Shown: piece after piece, positions 43,718 to 53,715 of the stretch | Position numbering within the stretch: the first letter of the stretch is position 1 | Layout of the letters: the number at the start of each line of letters is the position of its first letter | Origin: Paracoccaceae bacterium | Lineage (GTDB): Bacteria > Pseudomonadota > Alphaproteobacteria > Rhodobacterales > Rhodobacteraceae | Assembly: GCA_030750975.1 (NCBI GenBank) | Contig: JASMHC010000015.1 | Span: 434,001 to 498,000 of the forward strand | Direction of reading: 5' to 3' | DNA: 64,000 nucleotides | Program-made: the position numbers and the translations under genes | Notes under the pieces: generated by a model | Told to the model about the DNA's origin: nothing | What the model saw: the letters and a program-made list of their open reading frames with translations, nothing else | The model's database searches: none

Positions 43718-44250
43718 GCGCGGACCCGCCCGCCGGTTTCAGCGGCTTCGATATAGCGGACCCGCAAAAGCACCGCCGAAAGCGCGGTGATGACCGGATA
43801 AAGCAGCACCGTTGCGCCAAACTGGGTCAGAACAGACGCTAGCGGCGGCACGTTGACGAAAAGAACCGACAACACGATGCGGTTGACCAAAAAGATCACG
43901 GCGATACCTGCCGACACCCGCACCCATTCCCAGATGAAGCCGGCGGATTTCATCCGCTGGCCGCGATTGCGGATATATTCGGACAACAGCAGCGTCAGCG
44001 CCGCCCAAAGCCCCGGCGCACGCGCAAGCAAAAGATCTGCCAGCAAGGCCGTAGCGGCGATCAGCAATACCGGCGCAAACTCGGGCCTGCGCGATACCCA
44101 GGCCAGTGTAAGACCAAGGATCAGATCGGGTGCGAATGCCAGATTACTGGACTGCCCGAGAGGCAGCAAATGGAACATCAGGAAAACACAGCTCAGGGCT
44201 GCGTAGACCACCCGCATCATCCAGACATATGCGTTGGTCGACCTATCCAC
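43714..44250 (-). CDS. mreD: Rod-shape-determining protein MreD
   Basis: A small membrane protein (178 residues, about five helices: VYAALSCVFLMFHLLPLG, APDLILGLTLAWVSR, APVLLIAATALLADLLLA and others) of the elongasome. MreD links MreC to the inner-membrane complex. Sequence conservation is low in the family, so the call rests on size, helices and position between mreC and mrdA. It overlaps mreC by 8 bases. Confidence 0.88.
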   Translation of the reverse strand: MDRSTNAYVWMMRVVYAALSCVFLMFHLLPLGQSSNLAFAPDLILGLTLAWVSRRPEFAPVLLIAATALLADLLLARAPGLWAALTLLLSEYIRNRGQRMKSAGFIWEWVRVSAGIAVIFLVNRIVLSVLFVNVPPLASVLTQFGATVLLYPVITALSAVLLRVRYIEAAETGGRVRA

Positions 44251-45124
44251 CGCTGCCCGCCGTTCCGTTGAAATTGATCACGTCGTGCCGTTCGTCAATC
44301 GGCCGGGGCGCCACGCCGCGCAGGACACGCAAAAAAGCCAGCCGTTCGAAATCCGCCGCCAGCCGCACTACGTACCGTCCGTTCGGGTCTTCGATCAATT
44401 GCCCCACCAGCAGATCAGGCGGAAACACCCCGCCATCGCCTGATGTCACCACCCGGTCGCCGGCCCGAACCAGCTCGGCCTTGTCCAGAAACTCGATTAC
44501 GGGGGTCGGTGCGTTATTGCCTGTCAGAATGGCCGTTTGGCCCGAAGGCTGGATCGTCACCGGCACCCTGCTGGAATTGTCTGTCAGCAGCAAAACCCGC
44601 GACGTTTCCTGTCCCAGGCCGGAAATTCGGCCGACCAGTCCGATCCCGTCCATGGCAGCCAAACCTTCCTGAAGCCCATCGCGCTGCCCGACATTCAGAA
44701 TGACAGACTTGCGGAATGGCGACCCACTGTCGGTCAGCACCACGCCGGTCACATAGGTCAGCTCGGGATCAAGACGCACATTGTTCAGATCCAACAGCCT
44801 TGCGTTTTTCAGCTCAAGCTGAAGCGCGGCCTCTTTCCACGCTTTCATCTGCTGCAATTCGCGCCGCAATTCCTGATTTTGTTCATAGATCCGCTGATAG
44901 CTTTGAAAATCCCGAACGATTTTCATCGTGGCGGTTACAGGTGCCATGGCCCATTCGAAATTGGGAACAACCCTGTCAATCACCGCGACGCGGAACCGTT
45001 CAACCCGAGGGCTGTCGATGCGCCAGATCAGAAACAGGACAATCAGGACAAACACAAGCATGCCGACCAGCAAACGCCGGATCGGCTGGATATAGTCTTC
45101 GCTGTTCGTGCGTCCGTTTGCCAA
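44243..45124 (-). CDS. mreC: Rod-shape-determining protein MreC
   Basis: A 293-residue bitopic protein of the elongasome. It has one N-terminal membrane helix (LLVGMLVFVLIVLFLIW), a coiled coil (about 70-115: FQSYQRIYEQNQELRRELQQ and beyond) that makes the dimer, and a periplasmic beta-barrel domain containing GLVGRISGLGQETSRVLLLT and GDRVVTSGDGGVFPPDLLVG, the two most conserved segments. MreC couples PBP2/RodA to MreB. The gene starts 29 bases after the mreB stop. Confidence 0.94.
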   Translation of the reverse strand: MANGRTNSEDYIQPIRRLLVGMLVFVLIVLFLIWRIDSPRVERFRVAVIDRVVPNFEWAMAPVTATMKIVRDFQSYQRIYEQNQELRRELQQMKAWKEAALQLELKNARLLDLNNVRLDPELTYVTGVVLTDSGSPFRKSVILNVGQRDGLQEGLAAMDGIGLVGRISGLGQETSRVLLLTDNSSRVPVTIQPSGQTAILTGNNAPTPVIEFLDKAELVRAGDRVVTSGDGGVFPPDLLVGQLIEDPNGRYVVRLAADFERLAFLRVLRGVAPRPIDERHDVINFNGTAGSGG

Positions 45125-45153
45125 AGGGTCCTCCGGTCAGACGGCAGGATGTG

Positions 45154-46538
<1,385 letters not shown>

Positions 46539-47045
46539 ATGTTTGCTGAGTTTTTCCCCCTGTTTCTTTCCTTGTCGCTCGCATCCGCCAGCACCGAGCC
46601 GGTGTTTGATTTCGACTATGAGGCGACAACAAGCTACGGCATCAGCGAAACATTCTCGGGAACGGCGTTTTACGAGCTTGAACAGCCACGCATTCAAATC
46701 GGCGCGGACTATTGCCTTGATGCTTTGACTTGCGGATCGCTTTATTTTGATTCCGGTTATCGAACCGCCAAACAGACCAAATCTCCGACATTGATCTGGA
46801 CACCCCAGGTGGTGGTGCCGCTGGGCGATTCCGTGTTTCTTGAAATCCTGCCGACCCTGACGGCGGGTGGTGATACGCAACTGACAGCCTGCACCGATTC
46901 AATCGGACGGGAATTTCATTGTTACTATGGAACCCAGCCCAGCTCGGCCTTGTTTTACCGCAGCTTTGAAGAGATCGAGGCGCTTTATTCCGCGCCCGAT
47001 ATCAGGCTTTCTGAAATTGTAATAACGGTTAAGTGGGTGTTTTGA
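46539..47045 (+). CDS. Exported beta-rich protein, possible small outer-membrane barrel
   Basis: The 168 residues begin with a hydrophobic stretch (MFAEFFPLFLSLSLASAS) that works as a signal peptide although it lacks the usual basic start. The rest is polar and beta-rich, with alternating patterns such as FSGTAFYELEQPRIQIGADY and SPTLIWTPQVVVPLGDSVFL, four cysteines, and a terminal Phe (VITVKWVF) as in outer-membrane barrels. No known family was recognised. The next gene starts 2 bases after its stop. The ribosome site is weak and the upstream DNA is AT-rich, so acquired DNA is possible. Confidence 0.6.
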   Translation: MFAEFFPLFLSLSLASASTEPVFDFDYEATTSYGISETFSGTAFYELEQPRIQIGADYCLDALTCGSLYFDSGYRTAKQTKSPTLIWTPQVVVPLGDSVFLEILPTLTAGGDTQLTACTDSIGREFHCYYGTQPSSALFYRSFEEIEALYSAPDIRLSEIVITVKWVF

Positions 47046-47047
47046 GT

Positions 47048-48781
47048 ATGATCAAAAAACGGTTTCTCCTTGGTGCGATCTATCTGGCGGGAACCCTGTC
47101 CCTGTCAGCCTGCATTACCGAGGGAACGATCCCCGTTGGCCTGCTGGACAATGTCTCGGTCGGCGATACGTTTTCCTATCAGAACCAGTATTTCATTGTG
47201 TCGGCGATTGCCCCGGATCAAAGCTCGGTTACTATTGAAACCTACGCGGAAGGGTTTGCCCGATCCCTGCGCAAAACCACGTTTGAACTGGTCAAGCAAT
47301 CAGACGGCACGTTCCGCTTTTCCACCGACTCGATGGAGGTGATCTACGATCCCGCCACGGGCGAGGTCACATGGTTCGTACAGGCGAATGTCTCTATTGA
47401 CGATTTGGTGGATGAACTTGGCCTCGCCGGAGTGCCCATAACGGTCACGGATGATCTGACTTCGATCTACCCCGATACCGATAATGACGGTTTGATCGAC
47501 ATTGTTGACGAAGATGACGATAATGATGGCGTTGACGATGTCGATGACCCGCTGCCGCTTGATCCTTCGGAAACGGTTGATACAGATGGCGACGGGATCG
47601 GGAACAGCGAAGACCCGGACGATGACGGGGACGGTGTTGACGATGTGTTGGACAGCAGCCCGCTGGACGCAACGCTGGCCGATCTCGGCTGGGCGAAGGA
47701 CCGTTCGGATGCGTTAAACCTGGGCTTCCTTCCAAGTGTTCCGGCTGGTGAAAACTGGTCGGAAGGAACGCCAAGTCCCAATAATATTGCAGATGTCATG
47801 GACGGTATCAGGGATACGATCCAGACCGATTCAAATCTGTTGTCTGGGCTTGGTTATGTGCCCTTATTCGATTCATCCCGGTTCACCTATGATGCGCTGG
47901 ATGTTGAAGGCGTAGACGCTGCCCATGCCGCGGGCTGGTCAGGCCTTGGCAGCAACGTCTACATAATCGACGGGATCATGGGGAATACCGGGCTGGTTGG
48001 CTATGACATTTACGGCGGATATGCAGAGCCTGCGCATGGTCAGAATGTCATGATGCTGTCCAAGGCGGTGGCCCCGGAGGCGGATTACAACCTTGTTGAG
48101 TATTTCAACGGAGGCTATTCGTCCTTCAATCTGACGATCCCGAGCTTTTCGACTTTCGCAAGAACCACCGACGCTTCGGCCGATGTGGTCAACCTGTCGC
48201 TGGGTGTCGACTTTACCGACTATAGCAATCGCAGCGATGCCTTCGACACGGCCGAGCATTTTATCCGCTTCGACATGCAAGCAACCGCGGACGCCCTGCC
48301 GAACGCCGTTATCGTTCAATCTGCGGGAAACGGCGGGACAGATTCGCTTCAGTTTTCCGGATACGAATGCCTGACCGCCGGAGGAAGGAACACGACGGCA
48401 AGCTGTAGCGACGCCTATTGGAGCCTTCAGGACAGCACCTATGATGCGCTGGACCGGCACATCTATGTGGGGGCCTATGACGGGTCTCGCGAAACTCTGA
48501 CCTCGTATTCGTTCTCGGCTGGCAGTGCCGCGGAACATTTCATCGTCGCCGACGGGAACAGCATTTTGACCCGAGGTATCGGCACCTCTTATTCGGCCCC
48601 GCGTGTCACCGGAGCAATCGCCCTTGTCGCCCAGAAATTCCCCAACCTGACAGCTCAGGCGCGCAAAGGGGTTATTCTGGATACCGCAACCGATTTGGGC
48701 GCGACCGGTGTCGACGAGGTTTACGGCAATGGTCTGCTGAATGTCACCAACGCTCTAAGCCCCTTGGGCACGTTAAAATAG
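47048..48781 (+). CDS. Subtilisin-like (S8) serine protease lipoprotein with Asp-rich repeats
   Basis: The 577 residues start with a lipoprotein signal (MIKKRFLLGAIYLAGTLS followed by the lipobox LSAC). Residues about 140-210 form repeats of the DxDxDG type (for example DTDNDGLIDIVDEDDDNDGV and DTDGDGIGNSEDPDDDGDGV), like thrombospondin type-3 calcium-binding repeats. The peptidase domain follows: Asp308 in VYIIDGIMG, His330 in AEPAHGQNV, the oxyanion Asn in QSAGNGG, and Ser514 in GTSYSAPRVTGAIALV. The Asp and His motifs are loose, so specificity is open. It is linked tightly to the preceding beta-rich gene, so both may act at the outer membrane. The target is unknown. Confidence 0.82.
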   Translation: MIKKRFLLGAIYLAGTLSLSACITEGTIPVGLLDNVSVGDTFSYQNQYFIVSAIAPDQSSVTIETYAEGFARSLRKTTFELVKQSDGTFRFSTDSMEVIYDPATGEVTWFVQANVSIDDLVDELGLAGVPITVTDDLTSIYPDTDNDGLIDIVDEDDDNDGVDDVDDPLPLDPSETVDTDGDGIGNSEDPDDDGDGVDDVLDSSPLDATLADLGWAKDRSDALNLGFLPSVPAGENWSEGTPSPNNIADVMDGIRDTIQTDSNLLSGLGYVPLFDSSRFTYDALDVEGVDAAHAAGWSGLGSNVYIIDGIMGNTGLVGYDIYGGYAEPAHGQNVMMLSKAVAPEADYNLVEYFNGGYSSFNLTIPSFSTFARTTDASADVVNLSLGVDFTDYSNRSDAFDTAEHFIRFDMQATADALPNAVIVQSAGNGGTDSLQFSGYECLTAGGRNTTASCSDAYWSLQDSTYDALDRHIYVGAYDGSRETLTSYSFSAGSAAEHFIVADGNSILTRGIGTSYSAPRVTGAIALVAQKFPNLTAQARKGVILDTATDLGATGVDEVYGNGLLNVTNALSPLGTLK

Positions 48782-48820
48782 ACCTTTTGGAAGCTGGACG
48801 GCAGCATCGCGGCCCCATAC

Positions 48821-48850
48821 AAAAAGGGGGGCCGAAACCGGCCCCCTGTT
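48821..48850 (-). terminator. Rho-independent terminator of leuA (also usable on plus strand)
   Basis: The GC-rich arms GGGGGCCG (48827-48834) and CGGCCCCC (48839-48846) pair around a 4-base loop. On the minus strand TTTTT follows. It lies 10-40 bases after the leuA stop and 40 bases after the convergent protease gene. Confidence 0.8.
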
Positions 48851-48859
48851 CTTCCCCCA

Positions 48860-50434
48860 TCACGAAGGATCGGTATAGGAAATTTCCCGTTTATCCGTAT
48901 CTGGGCCCGATTTGTCGCGGCGCACTTTCAGGCGGTTCAGCGCGTGGATATAGGCCTTGGCCGAGGCCACAACCGTATCGGTATCCGCCGACTGGCCGGT
49001 GGCGATATTGCCATCCTCTTCCAGCCGGACCGAAACCGTCGCCTGCGCGTCGGTGCCTTCGGTCACGGCATGCACCTGATAAAGCGACAGATGCGCGGTG
49101 TTGGGGTGTAACTGGCGAATGGCCTTGAACGCCGCATCCACTGGGCCATCCCCTTGCGAGATCGCGGTTTTGCTTTCGCCGCCGACATTCATCACCAGCG
49201 TTGCATCCGCAGGACCGCCGGTGCCGCAGACAATGCGCAGGGTTTCAAGCTTCAGATAATCGTTCTCGGCATCCTCGCTCGAGCGCATCAGCACGATCAA
49301 ATCGTCGTCCATCACCTCTTTCTTGCGGTCGGCCAGTTCCTTGAAGCGGACAAACACGTCTTTCAGCTGGTTGTCGCCCACCTCGTAACCCAAATGCTCC
49401 AGCTTATCGCGCAGCGCCGCACGGCCCGAATGTTTGCCCAAGGGCAGGGACGTGCCGGACAGGCCAATGTCCTCAGGCCGCATGATCTCAAAGTTTTCGC
49501 GGTTTTTCAGCATGCCGTCCTGGTGGATGCCGCTTTCATGGGCAAAGGCGTTCTTGCCAACGATGGCCTTGTTGAACTGCACGTTAAAGCCCGAAACCGT
49601 CGCCACACGGCGCGAGATATGCATGATCTTGGTTGTGTCGATTTTTGTCGAATAGGGCATGATGTCATTGCGGGTCTTCATCGCCATGACGACCTCTTCC
49701 AACGCAGTGTTGCCCGCGCGTTCGCCCAGACCGTTGATGGTGCATTCGATCTGACGTGCCCCGCCTTCAACCGCCGCCAGCGAGTTCGCCGTCGCCATGC
49801 CCAGATCGTTGTGGCAATGGGTGGCGAAAATCACCTCATCCGCCCCCGGCACGGTGTCGATCAGACGGCGGATCAGATCGGCGCTTTCACGCGGGGCGGT
49901 ATATCCCACCGTGTCGGGGATGTTGATCGTAGTCGCCCCAGCCTTGATCGCAATCTCGATCACACGGCAGAGGTAATCCCACTCGGTCCGCGTCGCGTCC
50001 ATCGGCGACCACTGCACGTTGTCGCACAGGTTTCGCGCGTGGGTCACGGTCTCGTGGATCTTGTCGGCCATCTCGTCCATCGTCAGATCAGGGATGGCGC
50101 GATGCAGCGGCGAGGTGCCGATAAACGTGTGAATACGGGGCGAGCTTGCGTGTTTCACCGCCTCCCAGCAGCGGTCGATATCCTTGAAATTCGCCCGTGC
50201 CAAGCCGCAGATGGTCGCGTTCTTGGCGTTCTTCGCAATCTCGCTTACCGCACGGAAATCGCCTTCCGAGGCAATCGGAAACCCTGCCTCGATGATGTCC
50301 ACGCCCATCTCGTCCAGCAGTCCGGCAATCTCGAGCTTTTCTTCGTGGGTCATGGTCGCGCCCGGGCTTTGTTCGCCGTCACGCAAGGTCGTGTCAAAAA
50401 TCAACACATGATTATTGTCGGTCATGTCAGTCAT
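48860..50434 (-). CDS. leuA: 2-Isopropylmalate synthase
   Basis: The first committed enzyme of leucine synthesis, joining acetyl-CoA and 2-oxoisovalerate. The 524 residues include the DRE-TIM metallolyase start IFDTTLRDGEQSPGATM, the catalytic VIFATHCHNDLGMATANS (H-x-H metal ligands), NGLGERAGNTALEEVVMAM, and a C-terminal regulatory domain (about 390-510) that binds leucine for feedback inhibition. It is preceded by a leucine-rich leader (50514-50597). A second Met at 50425 is an alternative start. Confidence 0.96.
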   Translation of the reverse strand: MTDMTDNNHVLIFDTTLRDGEQSPGATMTHEEKLEIAGLLDEMGVDIIEAGFPIASEGDFRAVSEIAKNAKNATICGLARANFKDIDRCWEAVKHASSPRIHTFIGTSPLHRAIPDLTMDEMADKIHETVTHARNLCDNVQWSPMDATRTEWDYLCRVIEIAIKAGATTINIPDTVGYTAPRESADLIRRLIDTVPGADEVIFATHCHNDLGMATANSLAAVEGGARQIECTINGLGERAGNTALEEVVMAMKTRNDIMPYSTKIDTTKIMHISRRVATVSGFNVQFNKAIVGKNAFAHESGIHQDGMLKNRENFEIMRPEDIGLSGTSLPLGKHSGRAALRDKLEHLGYEVGDNQLKDVFVRFKELADRKKEVMDDDLIVLMRSSEDAENDYLKLETLRIVCGTGGPADATLVMNVGGESKTAISQGDGPVDAAFKAIRQLHPNTAHLSLYQVHAVTEGTDAQATVSVRLEEDGNIATGQSADTDTVVASAKAYIHALNRLKVRRDKSGPDTDKREISYTDPS

Positions 50435-50456
50435 TGTCCTGGTATCTCATAGTTTT

Positions 50457-50529
50457 CCTAAGCCATTGGCGCGAAGCAATCATCCTCTGAGCGGTCGCGC
50501 CGGAACGGCACGCTCAGAGGCGGCTTAGG
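50457..50529 (-). promoter_or_regulatory. Nested hairpins of the leuA attenuator
   Basis: Two stems are perfect: CCTAAGCC with GGCTTAGG (the copies at 50457-50464 and 50522-50529, 8 pairs) encloses CCTCTGAGCG with CGCTCAGAGG (50484-50493 and 50511-50520, 10 pairs). The leader's CTA-CTC-CTA codons and stop lie at the base of these stems, so a stalled ribosome would block them. No T run follows the inner stem, so the effect might be on translation of leuA. Confidence 0.6.
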
Positions 50530-50597
50530 AGTAGGGCACGGGCAAGCAGTCCGGAAACCGGAGCTTGGGGCAACTTGATATTGGCGATCGTGCTCAT
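50514..50597 (-). CDS. leuL: Leucine-rich leader peptide of leuA
   Basis: A 27-residue reading frame (MSTIANIKLPQAPVSGLLAR followed by ALLLSRL) ends 79 bases before leuA. Seven leucines occur, four of them in the last six residues before the stop codon region, and two use CTA, a rare codon in such GC-rich genomes. This is the usual design of a leucine attenuator. No ribosome site precedes the ATG, but TATAGT (complement of 50606-50611) is a good -10 box that would start transcription about at the ATG. The leader is therefore probably translated from a leaderless transcript, as is known for trpL in Sinorhizobium. Confidence 0.75.
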   Translation of the reverse strand: MSTIANIKLPQAPVSGLLARALLLSRL

Positions 50598-50683
50598 AGG
50601 CGCGGACTATAGGGAATTTGCGGCAGAGGAAAAGGGGTTTTTCACGTGAACCCGGCAAATCCGACAAGCCTGCAATCGGATTG

Positions 50684-52150
50684 TCAGATTTCCGGCTCGT
50701 GAACCGTCAGGATACTGGCCAGCGGGGCCGGTTCCGGTTCGTCCTGCAGGAAATGCGAAATCGTATGCGCATAATAATCCAGCAACGGCGTTTTATCCGC
50801 CCTCCGCGCCAGCGTTCCGGCGCTTTCGGTCACAACCCCGCGCGTCAGCAGCACCTGCAAACCCAGCTCGGCGGCTTGCGAATCCCGCAACTCGCTGAAG
50901 GCAAGCGGCGCGTCATTGGCGCGAAGCCGCTCGATCAGCGCCAAAACCCGCTGACCCAGCTGAACCCGCGTCATTGATCCATCGCCGGCGTCGCGGATCA
51001 CCGTGGCAGCCAGGGAAACCGGCAAAATCGGCACCATATCGGCAATCTGGCCAATAATGGTCCGCGCCATCGGCGCCACGATGGCCCGGCGCTGGGCATC
51101 GTCCAGGTCTTCCACCGACATATCCTGATCTTCCAGCCATTTGCGGACGGAAAGCCCGCTGCCGAAACTTACCGCCGCCCGTCCGAAACTTTGGCGCTGA
51201 ATGCGCAAAAGGCGGGCAATCAGCCCCAGCGAATGCCACACCGTTTTGCGGATCGTGTAAAACCGGGTCTTTCTGGCGAACCCCCCATTCTGATGGGCCA
51301 GCAAAGTCAGGTCCTCGGGCACACGGTCATAGTTGAAGGCAACCGGGATAAACACGATGTCGCGGGTGTCGCCTGCCCCCAATCCGGCCAGAATATAGCG
51401 CATCAGCCCCAGCTTGATCGGCTGGATCGCCCCGTCGCGGCTAAGCCCGCCTTCCAGGAAAATCCCCTGAGGCATATGTGCGCCGATCATCATGTGCATA
51501 TACCGCGCCAGAACGGTCTTATAGAGCGCATTTTGCGATTTTCGCCGGATGATATAGCTGCCGCTCATGTGGATAAGCCGGTTCACCGGCCAGACCGAAG
51601 CCCATTCCCCCGCCGCAAAGGAAATCATGCTGGTGCGGGCGGTCAGATAAATCAGCACGGCCACATCGACATTCGATCTATGATTGCCGACCAATACGAT
51701 GCTGGCATCCTTGGGAATGTCCGCATAGACGTCCTTGGGCAATTGTTTCACGATCCGTATTTCATACATCGACCGCAGCCACTGCCGCGTCAGCCAATAG
51801 CCGATACGGAAGTAAAACAACGCATAAAACGATGGCATCAGTTCATCGACATAGGTGCGGGCCTCGGCCTCGGCGGCCTCTTGTCCCGCGCTTCGCGCGG
51901 CGATTTCGATGCTTTTGCGGACTTCCTCGTCATCCAGCAACCGTTCGACCAGCACCCGCCGCGGCACCTGAAGTACCTTCGGCAATGATCGGGTCAGCGT
52001 GGTGTTCAGACGCGCCTTCAGATCGCGTTCGCGGCGCAGCAAAGCCCGCCGCACCAGCGGTTCCACCACGTAGGCACGGGCGCCCAGAACGGCCAGAACC
52101 AGGGCTGGTACGGCCAGCCAGAAGGGCAGAATGATCTCGCTGGTCAGCAC
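50684..52150 (-). CDS. PlsB/PlsC-like glycerophosphate acyltransferase family protein
   Basis: A 488-residue membrane-associated acyltransferase. An N-terminal helix (IILPFWLAVPALVLAVLGA) precedes the acyltransferase domain with the HX4D motif VLVGNHRSNVDVAVL, GIFLEGGLSRDG (motif III) and IVFIPVAFNYDRVPEDLTL (motif IV). The length is between PlsC and full PlsB (about 800). It might acylate glycerol-3-phosphate or a lysolipid. Its start overlaps the end of the alpha/beta hydrolase gene by 7 bases, so both act in lipid handling by inference. The GC-rich text shows no frameshift. Confidence 0.8.
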   Translation of the reverse strand: MLTSEIILPFWLAVPALVLAVLGARAYVVEPLVRRALLRRERDLKARLNTTLTRSLPKVLQVPRRVLVERLLDDEEVRKSIEIAARSAGQEAAEAEARTYVDELMPSFYALFYFRIGYWLTRQWLRSMYEIRIVKQLPKDVYADIPKDASIVLVGNHRSNVDVAVLIYLTARTSMISFAAGEWASVWPVNRLIHMSGSYIIRRKSQNALYKTVLARYMHMMIGAHMPQGIFLEGGLSRDGAIQPIKLGLMRYILAGLGAGDTRDIVFIPVAFNYDRVPEDLTLLAHQNGGFARKTRFYTIRKTVWHSLGLIARLLRIQRQSFGRAAVSFGSGLSVRKWLEDQDMSVEDLDDAQRRAIVAPMARTIIGQIADMVPILPVSLAATVIRDAGDGSMTRVQLGQRVLALIERLRANDAPLAFSELRDSQAAELGLQVLLTRGVVTESAGTLARRADKTPLLDYYAHTISHFLQDEPEPAPLASILTVHEPEI

Positions 52151-53610
52151 GTGCGCCTGTCCTTGGGCGGGATGCCATCAAAAATCGCCTTCAGCCGGTC
52201 CAAGGGCCGCGCATCACGCGCCAATCGCAGCGGAACGGTGAAATGACCGCACGGCCAGATGAAACGGTTTTCTTCGGGCAGGTTCCACTTGTCCTGCAAC
52301 CGCTGCCCGGATGCGAAATGCGTCACGCGATCCTGCCGGCCCAGGATGCTGACAATCCGCTCGGCAGGCATAACCGGCAGGCCCGGCGGGTCGAGTTTGC
52401 ACAACCAGTCCTTTTGCATGTCCCTGTTCCATCCCAGCTTGGCAAGCGGTTTGTGCAGCCCCCAGATATCCGACAAGTCGCTGTCAGTAGCAACATCTCC
52501 GACATGTTCGCAATGCGTCATCAGAAAAAGCGCATCCGGTCGCAGCTCTTCCGGCCAGGATCGTGCGCGGATTGCCGCCATCTGGGCCGATTGCGCACCC
52601 AGACTGCTGCCGCCAAAACCCACCGGCCCGTTGCTGGTTTTTCGCGCCCAATCCATCAGCACGGCCCATTCCTTGTGCTGCGCGGTGAAATAATCGAATT
52701 CCCCTTTCGGCGCATGCGCAAGGAACATCTCGCCCCCGTAAAACCCGTCTGGCACGCGCCGCCCGTGCCACGGGCCTTCGGGGCGGATCACTCGGATGCC
52801 GCGCAGGGGCAGCATGGCAATCGGATCAACCAGATTGCGCCAATGATCGAACTCGACGCAAATGCCATGCCCGAATATCAGGGTCGGAGGGTTCTCGATC
52901 CCGACCGGCTCGTGCACCCTTGCGTAGACCTCATCACCAAGATGCGCGGCAGGGGTCGGAAAGCGTATCCAGTAATCACGCCCGGCAGATGTGGGCACCG
53001 GCCGCGATCGCCGGATCGCCGGCATTTTGGCGGGCGGGTCAAACAGCCGCTCAAACGCGGGTCCGGTCACGCCATAGCTGGCCTCAAACTCCGTAGGTGA
53101 CGCGAAGGCGGGATAAACGGTGGTTTTCAGCCCAAGCCGCAAATGGGTGAAATGCCGACGGGTCGCGTTGAACCGGCTTCGGGCGTGAAGACGCGCTTGC
53201 TCAAGCGCGGCCAGCCGGTGTTCGGGTACGTCCTTTGGGCCGAAAAAGGTCTCAAACCAGAAAAACTCGACGCTGTTGATATTGGCCCGCTCGCGCTCAA
53301 ATATCCGCAGCGCCCGTTGTAACCGTTTGCCGCTTCCGATCCGGCGGCCAAGCGGTACTGCCTTGGCAAAGGCGTCTATATCGCCTTCCGCCGCATGCGC
53401 TGCGGCCCAAAGGCGGGAAAACGGAAAGAACAACCGTCTGAGGATTTGCAGGATCACCCAATCCATCCACGGTCGGGCGATCAACTCTCCGACCCGGGAC
53501 GCCATGACACGCTGCGCCAGGTTCAGACCCTGCGGCCGCGCAAGGGAACGGCGCGTGCGCGGTGACGCATATTCGGGCGTTTCCTGTGGCCAAAGCCGGT
53601 GGGGTTTCAT
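52144..53610 (-). CDS. Alpha/beta hydrolase family protein
   Basis: A 488-residue hydrolase of unknown substrate. The nucleophile elbow is GFGGSSLGAQSAQMA (G-x-S-x-G), the acid is probably in VSILGRQDRVTHFA, and the His in FIWPCGHFTVP. The oxyanion region is LIFGHGICVEFDHWRN. The first 230 residues, before the hydrolase fold, are rich in Arg and aromatic residues and contain no clear membrane helix. It forms an operon with the downstream acyltransferase, which suggests an esterase or lipase role. I could not name a subfamily. Confidence 0.75.
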   Translation of the reverse strand: MKPHRLWPQETPEYASPRTRRSLARPQGLNLAQRVMASRVGELIARPWMDWVILQILRRLFFPFSRLWAAAHAAEGDIDAFAKAVPLGRRIGSGKRLQRALRIFERERANINSVEFFWFETFFGPKDVPEHRLAALEQARLHARSRFNATRRHFTHLRLGLKTTVYPAFASPTEFEASYGVTGPAFERLFDPPAKMPAIRRSRPVPTSAGRDYWIRFPTPAAHLGDEVYARVHEPVGIENPPTLIFGHGICVEFDHWRNLVDPIAMLPLRGIRVIRPEGPWHGRRVPDGFYGGEMFLAHAPKGEFDYFTAQHKEWAVLMDWARKTSNGPVGFGGSSLGAQSAQMAAIRARSWPEELRPDALFLMTHCEHVGDVATDSDLSDIWGLHKPLAKLGWNRDMQKDWLCKLDPPGLPVMPAERIVSILGRQDRVTHFASGQRLQDKWNLPEENRFIWPCGHFTVPLRLARDARPLDRLKAIFDGIPPKDRRTC

Positions 53611-53715
53611 TCCGTCACATCAATCCTACACCAAGCGGGCCGTTCGACAGACCCCGCGCAATCCGGGCCGAGGCTCGGTCAATTCCCCGATATGTGCAAG
53701 CCTTCTTGTCCGGCC

